Made by a program: the position numbers and the translations under genes. 12,036 nt of DNA from contig JAGRAS010000017.1 in assembly GCA_020434465.1 (NCBI GenBank), forward strand, positions 1 through 12,036, given 5' to 3'. Position 1 is the stretch's first letter. Each line of letters starts with the position of its first letter. The DNA comes from Bdellovibrionales bacterium. Its GTDB lineage: Bacteria > Bdellovibrionota > UBA2361 > JAGRAS01. The notes beneath the pieces were generated by a model. It had not been told where the DNA came from and did not search any database. It saw only the letters and a program-made list of their open reading frames with translations. Positions 6,786-12,036 of the stretch are shown here, piece by piece.

Positions 6786-6815
6786 GTGACACTAGTACTA
6801 ATGAATATTTATAAT
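6786..6815 (+). promoter_or_regulatory. Sigma-70-type promoter upstream of lemA
   Basis: GTGACA (6786-6791, five of six against TTGACA) is followed after 18 bases by a perfect TATAAT (6810-6815). It sits in the 110-base gap after motB. The predicted start would be near 6822, leaving a leader of about 35 bases before the lemA ATG. This suggests lemA and the protease gene are expressed independently of the flagellar genes. Confidence 0.55.
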
Positions 6816-6856
6816 AAGTATGCTAATCTAGCTAAAACTTTTTTGGAGAAAAAAGC

Positions 6857-7420
6857 ATGACTGGACTACTGATTGGACTGGCTATCATCGCATTAGTAAT
6901 TTTTAGTATCTATAATGGTCTTATTTCAAAACGAGTTGCGGCTGAGAATGCTTGGTCACAAATTGATGTCCAATTGAAAAGACGACATGACTTAATTCCT
7001 AACCTTGTTGAAACTGTAAAGGGCTATGCAAAACATGAGCAGGAAACTTTAGAAAGAGTAATTCAAGCCAGAAACTCTGCTATCACTGCTGGTAAAAATC
7101 AAAGCTTAGCTGAACAAGGGGCAGCAGAAAACGTTTTATCAGGAGCACTTAAACAGATTTTCGCGCTTGCAGAATCATATCCTGATTTAAAAGCAAATTT
7201 AAGCTTTCAACAACTTCAAGAAGAAATTGCTTCAACTGAAAATAGAATTAGCTTTGCACGTCAGCACTACAATGACAGCGTAGCTGTTTATAATATTGCT
7301 ATTCAACAAATTCCAGCTAACATGATTGCAAACTTTGCCGGATTTAAGAAACGTGAATTCTTTGAATTAGATGAAGCACAAAAACTTGCGGCACAAGAAC
7401 CTCCACAAATTTCATTCTAG
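6857..7420 (+). CDS. lemA: LemA family protein
   Basis: 187 residues, the usual size for the family. A single N-terminal membrane segment (about 3-20, LLIGLAIIALVIFSIYN) places the helical body outside or at the membrane. The diagnostic stretch follows at 30-62: ENAWSQIDVQLKRRHDLIPN, then LVETVKGYAKHE. Further family matches are LERVIQARNSA, LSFQQLQEEIASTENRI and ARQHYNDSVAVYN. GGAG at 6845-6848 is a well-placed ribosome binding site. The cellular function of LemA proteins is not settled, but genes for LemA and M48 membrane proteases are often adjacent, as here, where the next gene starts 20 bases downstream. The N-terminus could also be read as an uncleaved signal anchor; no lipoprotein cysteine is present. 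Family assignment is secure, function unknown. Confidence 0.93.
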   Translation: MTGLLIGLAIIALVIFSIYNGLISKRVAAENAWSQIDVQLKRRHDLIPNLVETVKGYAKHEQETLERVIQARNSAITAGKNQSLAEQGAAENVLSGALKQIFALAESYPDLKANLSFQQLQEEIASTENRISFARQHYNDSVAVYNIAIQQIPANMIANFAGFKKREFFELDEAQKLAAQEPPQISF

Positions 7421-7440
7421 TACTGAATATGGTTTAATGA

Positions 7441-8487
7441 ATGTCGATTACGTTTGAGCAGTTAATTGCCCATAATAAACGGCAGTCCTTTTTTCTAATT
7501 TTAGGACTAATTAGCTTTACTGCAATTATTTTTGGCTCTTTTGGAATTGCGCTTAGCTCAGTTGATGCAAGTGATTTTTTATTTCCTTTTCTAATTGGCG
7601 CTTCTATTGGAGGCATATTAGCATCAGTAGGAGCGATTCTATCTTTTTATCTTGGACCTTACATAATCACAGGCATAAGTGGGGCTAGAAAAGTTCACTA
7701 CTCAACCGACCCTATTTTATTTAACGTCGTTGAAGAAATGGCTATAGCCGCTGGTATCCCCACTCCTAGTATATATGCAATATACGATGAATCTGCTAAT
7801 GCATTTGCAAGTGGCAGAGATCCAGAACACGCATTAATAGGTATAACCACTGGCCTAAGAAAAAAACTAACTAGAGACGAACTCCAGGCCGTGATCGCCC
7901 ACGAAATTGCGCACATTAAAAATTTTGATATTCGATTAATGATGCTAGTTGGTGTTTTTGCTGGCTTGATAGTACTTGCCTCAGATTTTTTTGCTAGACA
8001 CTTTTTAGACACAATCAAGTTCAGAGGCACTAGAAAATCCTATCATGGGAAAAAGAACCCCGCTTTCTTTGTAATTGCAGCTATAATTTCGTTAGTTTTA
8101 GCTTGGCTAGCTCCACTTACTGCTAGACTTTTACAATTAGCTGTTTCTAGAGAAAGAGAGTTTTTAGCTGATGCAACAGCAATAAAATTTTGTAGAAACC
8201 CTACTGCATTAATTTCTGCCTTAAAAAAAATTAGTAAAGACCCAGAACATTTAGAATGCGATAATCGAGCGCTTGAACATTTATTTGTGATAAACCCAGA
8301 CCCTAAGCAAAGATTAAGCAATCTTCACAAAGATAGTATTTGGTCTACCCATCCGCCTCTAATAAAGCGCATCTCTCGACTGAATAAACTTGCCAAATTA
8401 TATCCTCAGATTCCCGAAGAAAAGACTAAACAAACTCCTGAGAAATACACTTTTAACCCTGAAGCGTTCGAATCTATTGATTTGTAG
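7441..8487 (+). CDS. M48-family (HtpX-like) membrane zinc metalloprotease
   Basis: 348 residues. The zinc-binding motif HEIAH is at 154-158 in LQAVIAHEIAHIKNFD. The third zinc ligand is likely Glu240 in SREREFLAD (236-244). Other family marks are ANAFASG (119-125), GITTGLRKKLTRDEL and STHPPLIKR (302-310). Hydrophobic segments at about 17-39, 48-72, 163-182 and 208-232 put it in the inner membrane. This matches HtpX/Ste24-type proteases, which degrade misfolded membrane proteins. It has two membrane segments before the catalytic domain, as in HtpX, but is somewhat longer than the 293 residues of E. coli HtpX, with a charged C-terminal tail. It follows lemA by 20 bases and probably shares its transcript. 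No clear Shine-Dalgarno precedes the ATG, so translation may be coupled to lemA. It converges on the tRNA gene, only 23 bases away. Confidence 0.92.
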   Translation: MSITFEQLIAHNKRQSFFLILGLISFTAIIFGSFGIALSSVDASDFLFPFLIGASIGGILASVGAILSFYLGPYIITGISGARKVHYSTDPILFNVVEEMAIAAGIPTPSIYAIYDESANAFASGRDPEHALIGITTGLRKKLTRDELQAVIAHEIAHIKNFDIRLMMLVGVFAGLIVLASDFFARHFLDTIKFRGTRKSYHGKKNPAFFVIAAIISLVLAWLAPLTARLLQLAVSREREFLADATAIKFCRNPTALISALKKISKDPEHLECDNRALEHLFVINPDPKQRLSNLHKDSIWSTHPPLIKRISRLNKLAKLYPQIPEEKTKQTPEKYTFNPEAFESIDL

Positions 8488-8510
8488 TTTTTGAATTTTT
8501 TAAAATGAAG

Positions 8511-8586
8511 TGGTGGGCGCTAGTGGGCTCGAACCACTGACATTCAGCTTGTAAGGCTGACGCTCTACCAACTGAGCTAAGCGCCC
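8511..8586 (-). tRNA. tRNA-Val (anticodon TAC)
   Basis: Read on the minus strand, the acceptor stem GGGCGCT (8580-8586) pairs with AGCGCCC (8515-8521), followed by discriminator A and an encoded CCA (8511-8513). The D-arm (GCTCAGTTGGTAGAGC), the T-loop TTCGAGC with stem AGTGG/CCACT, and the anticodon stem TCAGC/GCTGA are all present. The seven-base anticodon loop CTTACAA gives anticodon TAC, reading GUA/GUG valine codons. The length of 76 with CCA is canonical. It stands alone, with no neighbouring tRNA in the window. Confidence 0.97.
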
Positions 8587-8633
8587 CTACTACCTAGAAC
8601 AACCCAACGCTCTCGAAGGGTCACTCTGCGAAG

Positions 8634-8661
8634 TCTATAATGGACTAAATTAGATTGTCAA
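8634..8661 (-). promoter_or_regulatory. Strong sigma-70 promoter for tRNA-Val
   Basis: On the minus strand a perfect TTGACA (complement of 8656-8661) is followed after 16 bases by TATAGA (complement of 8634-8639). The likely start lies about 40 bases before the mature tRNA 5' end, leaving a 5' leader for RNase P. The region after the -10 is GC-richer than its surroundings, as at stringently controlled stable-RNA promoters. Confidence 0.75.
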
Positions 8662-8730
8662 GATTTTGAAATTAAGAATCACACTAATATGGAGGGGAAA
8701 ACTGCATAAAATAGGGTAAAATGGAATTCG

Positions 8731-8770
8731 CTTTAGCGTGCAAGCTATTAAACCAGCATACACGCTAAAG
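8731..8770 (-). terminator. Hairpin at the 3' end of lon, probable terminator
   Basis: CTTTAGCGTG (8731-8740) and CACGCTAAAG (8761-8770) form a perfect ten-base-pair stem with a 20-base loop, starting seven bases after the lon stop on the minus strand. Downstream on that strand the sequence is only moderately T-rich (ATTCCATTTTACCC), so it is not a textbook intrinsic terminator. It may instead protect the lon mRNA 3' end. Confidence 0.55.
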
Positions 8771-8777
8771 CACTAGA

Positions 8778-11231
8778 CTAATGAGTAACTACAGCGTTTG
8801 AGTTAGGATCTTTATCTCTATCAACCTCTTCCTCATTACGCATCAGATCATCAAAGAAATGTTCATCTCTAAAAGCTTTATGATCTAAAAGCCGCTCGAA
8901 CTCTTTAGAACCATTAGTTAGCAAGGCTTCACGTAAAACTTCATCAACATGAGATACAGGAATTAACTCTAAACCTTTTCTAACCGTGTCTGGAATTTCC
9001 TCGATGTCTTTTTCACACTCTTTTGGAAAAAGAACTCGTTTAATTCCCCCTCTATGAGCAGCTAAAGTTTTTTCTTTAAGCCCTCCAATCGGTAAGACAT
9101 TTCCACGAAGGGTAATTTCACCAGTCATTGCAATATGCTTATCAATCGGAATACCAGTCAATGCTGAGACTAAAGAAGTTGCAATTGTAATCCCTGCTGA
9201 CGGACCATCTTTAGGAATCGCTCCCTCAGGTACATGCACATGGATATCAATTTTGTCATAAAAATACTTCGGAAGCCCAAGGCAGTCAGCTCTGGATCTA
9301 ACATAACTAAGCGCAGCTTGAGCAGATTCTTTCATTACCTCACCAAGCTTACCAGTAATTTGTAATCTACCTTTCCCAGGAAGAACTGTAGTCTCAATAA
9401 CTAACAATTCTCCACCTTTTTCAGTCCAAGCTAGACCAGTTGTTGTACCAACTTGGTTTTCTTCTTCACTTGTTCCAAAACGGAACTTAGGCTGGCCTAA
9501 GTACTTAGGTAAATCTTCTTTTGTAATTACGACATGAGTCCCTTCGCCTTTATCTACAACCTCAACAGCAGCCTTTCTACAAAGTGCTCCTATAGTTCTT
9601 TCTAAAGTTCGCACCCCAGACTCTCTAGTATACCTTCTTATAACTTCAGTAAGCGCATCCTCTTCAAGAGTTACATTTTCTGGAGTTAAACCATTTTCTT
9701 CAATCTGCTTTTCTAGCAAATACTTTCTCGCAATAGCCTTTTTCTCAAGCTCGGTGTAACCAGATAAAGTTATAATCTCCATCCGATCCATTAGCGGCCC
9801 AGGAATAGTATGTAAAGTATTTGCTGTGGTGATAAACATAATCTTTGAAAGATCGTAATCACAGTCAAGATAATGATCATTAAAAGTGTCATTCTGCTCC
9901 GGATCAAGCACTTCTAACAAGGCAGATGAAGGATCTCCCCTGAAATCAGTAGACATCTTATCAATCTCATCAAGCAAGAATACAGGATTACTTGTTCCAG
10001 CTTTTTTCAATGACTGGATAATCTTTCCGGGTAAAGCACCAATATAAGTTCTACGGTGCCCTCTAATTTCTGCTTCATCTCTTACACCGCCAAGTGCAAT
10101 CCTTACAAACTCTCTTCCGGTTGACTTCGCAATAGATTTACCTAAAGAAGTTTTACCAACCCCTGGAGGACCAACTAAACAAAGAATTGGACCCTTAATT
10201 TTATTAACTAGCTTTTGAACCGCTAAATACTCAAGAATTCTTTCTTTAACTTTCTCAAGACCATAGTGATCATCATCAAGCACATCTCTGGCTGCATTCA
10301 AATCTATTTCGGAGTCAGAAACCTCATTCCAAGGCAAACTAATCATCCAATCAATATAATTCCTTACAACAGTTGCCTCAGCAGACATCGGTGACATCAT
10401 TTTTAATTTGCGAATTTCCTTATCAGTCTTGTCACGAGCGTCCTCAGGCATATCCTTTGCTTTAAGCTTATCTTCTAGTTCCTGAACTTCACTTCGAAAA
10501 TCATCTTTTTCGCCAAGCTCCTTTTGAATCGCGCGCATTTGCTCATTGAGATAGTATTCCTTCTGAGTTTTTTCCATTTGTTTTTTAACTCTGCTGCGAA
10601 TTCTTTTTTCCACTTGAAGAATTTCGATTTCAGACTTCATATGGCCTAAAATCTTTTCAAGACGCTCTTTAGGATCAATTGTTTCTAAGATATCTTGCTT
10701 ATCTTCTAACTTTAAATTTAACTGAACCACAATCGCATCAGCTAACCTAGAGGGATCTTCAATTGCATTAACCTGCATAATCATTTCTGGGTTAACTTTT
10801 TTCCCCAGTTTTACATAGGATTCAAAAGTTGAATTTACTGAGCGCATCACCGCCTTAAGCTCTGTATCAACATTAGAGTCAGGTACAATCTCTTCAACGT
10901 TAACAAGCATGAAATCTTCTTCTTGTTCAAATTTCTTGATACGTGCTCTTGATTTACCTTCAACTAAAACTTTAATTGGTCCATCTGCTAAACGAATAAG
11001 CTGAACAACCTCACCAAGCGTTCCAATTTCATAAATATCTTTTTCACCTGGGTTACTTGTACGAGCATCTTTTTGTGCCGCAAGCATTATATACTTATTT
11101 TCTTTTTGAGACTCTTCGATTGCTCTTACACTTTTTTCACGCCCAACAAAAAGAGGAACTACTTGTTGTGGAAAAACCACTAATTCTCTTAAGGCTAATA
11201 ATGGAATTGGATTGTTAACTTTTGATGACAT
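8778..11231 (-). CDS. lon: ATP-dependent endopeptidase Lon (LonA type)
   Basis: 817 residues; E. coli Lon has 784. This cytosolic hexameric AAA+ serine protease degrades misfolded and regulatory proteins. Domains in order are: substrate-recognising N-domain (about 8-200, [14 protein letters not shown]), coiled region (200-250), AAA+ module with Walker A GPPGVGKT (354-361) and Walker B VFLLDEID (417-424), and the proteolytic domain. The catalytic dyad is Ser678 in PKDGPSAG and Lys721 in [14 protein letters not shown], one residue off the E. coli numbers. The extra length is a C-terminal acidic tail of roughly 40 residues after about 775 ([17 protein letters not shown]). The start at [16 protein letters not shown] fits the family, with GAGAG nearby upstream. 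It is transcribed alone, with a structured leader upstream and a hairpin downstream. Nothing essential is missing. Confidence 0.98.
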   Translation of the reverse strand: MSSKVNNPIPLLALRELVVFPQQVVPLFVGREKSVRAIEESQKENKYIMLAAQKDARTSNPGEKDIYEIGTLGEVVQLIRLADGPIKVLVEGKSRARIKKFEQEEDFMLVNVEEIVPDSNVDTELKAVMRSVNSTFESYVKLGKKVNPEMIMQVNAIEDPSRLADAIVVQLNLKLEDKQDILETIDPKERLEKILGHMKSEIEILQVEKRIRSRVKKQMEKTQKEYYLNEQMRAIQKELGEKDDFRSEVQELEDKLKAKDMPEDARDKTDKEIRKLKMMSPMSAEATVVRNYIDWMISLPWNEVSDSEIDLNAARDVLDDDHYGLEKVKERILEYLAVQKLVNKIKGPILCLVGPPGVGKTSLGKSIAKSTGREFVRIALGGVRDEAEIRGHRRTYIGALPGKIIQSLKKAGTSNPVFLLDEIDKMSTDFRGDPSSALLEVLDPEQNDTFNDHYLDCDYDLSKIMFITTANTLHTIPGPLMDRMEIITLSGYTELEKKAIARKYLLEKQIEENGLTPENVTLEEDALTEVIRRYTRESGVRTLERTIGALCRKAAVEVVDKGEGTHVVITKEDLPKYLGQPKFRFGTSEEENQVGTTTGLAWTEKGGELLVIETTVLPGKGRLQITGKLGEVMKESAQAALSYVRSRADCLGLPKYFYDKIDIHVHVPEGAIPKDGPSAGITIATSLVSALTGIPIDKHIAMTGEITLRGNVLPIGGLKEKTLAAHRGGIKRVLFPKECEKDIEEIPDTVRKGLELIPVSHVDEVLREALLTNGSKEFERLLDHKAFRDEHFFDDLMRNEEEVDRDKDPNSNAVVTH

Positions 11232-11258
11232 AAATCTCTCTTGTTTTTAACCTTTAAA

Positions 11259-11313
11259 TTTAACTGGAGAATAGACTCCTTGTCAGATAATAGGATGCTT
11301 ACATCCAGTTAAA
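11259..11313 (-). promoter_or_regulatory. Structured 5' leader of lon with competing inverted repeats
   Basis: TTTAACTGGA (11259-11268) and TCCAGTTAAA (11304-11313) are perfect ten-base inverted repeats 35 bases apart. Two smaller stems overlap their inner ends: GGAG/CTCC (11266-11279, loop of six) and GGATG/CATCC (11293-11306, loop CTTA). The long stem and the two short stems share bases, so they cannot fully coexist. The block lies 28 bases upstream of the lon ATG. It may be a folded leader RNA (temperature or factor responsive) or a spaced protein-binding site. Confidence 0.5.
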
Positions 11314-11362
11314 CAAATCACAATATATCTATCTTTGTAGCAATTTTGTATCTGAGTACTTT

Positions 11363-11391
11363 TAGATAAGACTACTTTATTAGAGTTTCAA
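11363..11391 (-). promoter_or_regulatory. Possible lon promoter
   Basis: On the minus strand TTGAAA (complement of 11386-11391) is followed after 17 bases by TATCTA (complement of 11363-11368). The -35 element embeds CTTGAAA, the sigma-32 type of -35. No C-rich heat-shock -10 follows, so an ordinary housekeeping promoter is the better reading. The -10 match is weak (three of six). Confidence 0.3.
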
Positions 11392-11426
11392 GGGGGTTAA
11401 ATTTATAACGATGTTTGTTGACCGTG

Positions 11427-11521
11427 GTTGTTTTTTACAACAGCTTTAAACCGAATTCAGGTTTACAGGAACTCTTAATAACCCTGAACCTGTTGTCGCT
11501 GCTAAAACATGGCCAAGCAGC
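11427..11521. repeat. Three consecutive small hairpins between lon and the oxidoreductase gene
   Basis: The stems are GTTGT/ACAAC (11427-11441); CAGGTT-TA-CAGG with CCTG-AACCTG (11458-11492, ten pairs with a two-base bulge); and GCTGCT/AGCAGC (11498-11521, loop of 12). All lie within 120 bases after the stop of the minus-strand gene at 11541. None is followed by a clear T-run on that strand, so together they are only a possible transcription end region. With the lon leader they account for the 309-base gap 11232-11540, where no gene is seen. Confidence 0.4.
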
Positions 11522-11540
11522 ATAAGTGATGTTTACTAAT

Positions 11541-12036
11541 CTATAATGATTTCAAGAACTGTATTAAATTTATTCTATCAGTCTTTTCTAGATTTTTAAA
11601 TTTTTCTTGAGATGACTTAGCTTCACCACCATGCCAAAGGATTGCCTCCTCAATAGTCCTTGCTCGACCATCATGCAAATAGTGTTGTTTAACTTTACCA
11701 ATAGTACCAACAAAACCAAGCCCCCAAAGAGGAGTTGTTCTCCATTCAGACCCTGACGCAGAAAATTCAGATCTTTTATCTGCTAGTCCTTGCCCCATGT
11801 CATGCAACAGTAAATCTGTAAAAGGATGAATTATTTGCCCATCAAGCTCAGCATATTTGTCATTTTTTGTTGTAAAGCTTATCACGTGGCAATCACTGCA
11901 TCCAACTTGTTGAAAAATTGCTTTACCAGCTAATACGTCAGAATCCTCCTGATTTCTTGCCACTGGAACATTTGCCACCATCTGATAGACAGTTAGTATA
12001 TCCAATTGCTGCTCTGACATCTCAGCCTCTTGATCA
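11541..12036 (-). CDS. C-terminal part of a di-haem oxidoreductase / peroxidase-like cytochrome (DUF1111 type), 5' end outside window
   Basis: The frame is open through the right edge: codons for D-Q-E-A-E precede the Met at 12018-12020. That Met is therefore probably internal, and 164 residues of a longer protein are visible. Numbered from that Met, the haem-c attachment site is CSDCH (41-45) in GKAIFQQVGCSDCHV. It is followed by PFTDLLLHDMGQGLAD (67-81), EWRTTPLWGLG (92-102), LHDGRARTIEEAILWHGGEA (115-134) and a final LIQFLKSL. This order is characteristic of the C-terminal haem domain of the di-haem oxidoreductase family (relatives of MauG and bacterial cytochrome c peroxidase, around 450 residues). 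Such proteins work in the periplasm, and a signal peptide would lie outside the window. The substrate is unknown. Hairpins follow its stop. Confidence 0.88.
   Translation of the reverse strand, partial: DQEAEMSEQQLDILTVYQMVANVPVARNQEDSDVLAGKAIFQQVGCSDCHVISFTTKNDKYAELDGQIIHPFTDLLLHDMGQGLADKRSEFSASGSEWRTTPLWGLGFVGTIGKVKQHYLHDGRARTIEEAILWHGGEAKSSQEKFKNLEKTDRINLIQFLKSL

Noticed and set aside
11363..11391. Sigma-32 heat-shock promoter for lon
   Set aside because: CTTGAAA matches the -35, but no C-rich CCCCAT-like -10 lies 13-15 bases downstream. It was kept only as a weak housekeeping promoter candidate.

Overview
The window reads as one piece of an AT-rich genome (mostly A/T intergenic DNA and A/T-ending codons) from a motile Gram-negative bacterium. 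The supports are a proton-type MotA/MotB stator pair with a periplasmic peptidoglycan-binding domain, a c-type di-haem oxidoreductase fragment, and an Escherichia coli-like LonA protease. The lineage cannot be fixed from this DNA. The gene mix looks like a proteobacterial or deltaproteobacteria-like group, but that is inference.

Left third (1-2346): three minus-strand genes without a firm functional assignment. The first is cut by the window edge (1-376). The second is a 312-residue protein with a helical middle and a compact beta-type C-terminal block (666-1604). The third is a 207-residue alpha/beta protein behind a perfect Shine-Dalgarno sequence (1723-2346). Between the first two lies a degenerate hexanucleotide array arranged as an inverted repeat (about 544-653). 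This is the most accessory-looking part.

Middle (2504-8487, plus strand): a PLP-dependent aminotransferase is fused in frame to an isolated Mur-ligase-type ATPase domain. It is followed by motA-motB behind a likely flagellar sigma-28 promoter and a 24-bp near-palindrome. Next come lemA and an M48/HtpX-type membrane zinc protease, adjacent and probably co-transcribed from a sigma-70 promoter at 6786-6815.

Right third (8511-12036, minus strand): tRNA-Val(TAC) with an encoded CCA and a strong promoter, then lon with a 3' hairpin and an unusual 5' leader containing competing inverted repeats. Last is the C-terminal part of a di-haem oxidoreductase (CxxCH) that enters from beyond the right edge. 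HtpX-type protease and Lon face each other around the tRNA, so two protein quality-control genes are neighbours but not in one operon.

No CRISPR array, transposase, integrase or phage gene is visible. The best candidate for something undescribed is the aminotransferase-Mur ATPase fusion. The hexamer hairpin array and the lon leader come next.
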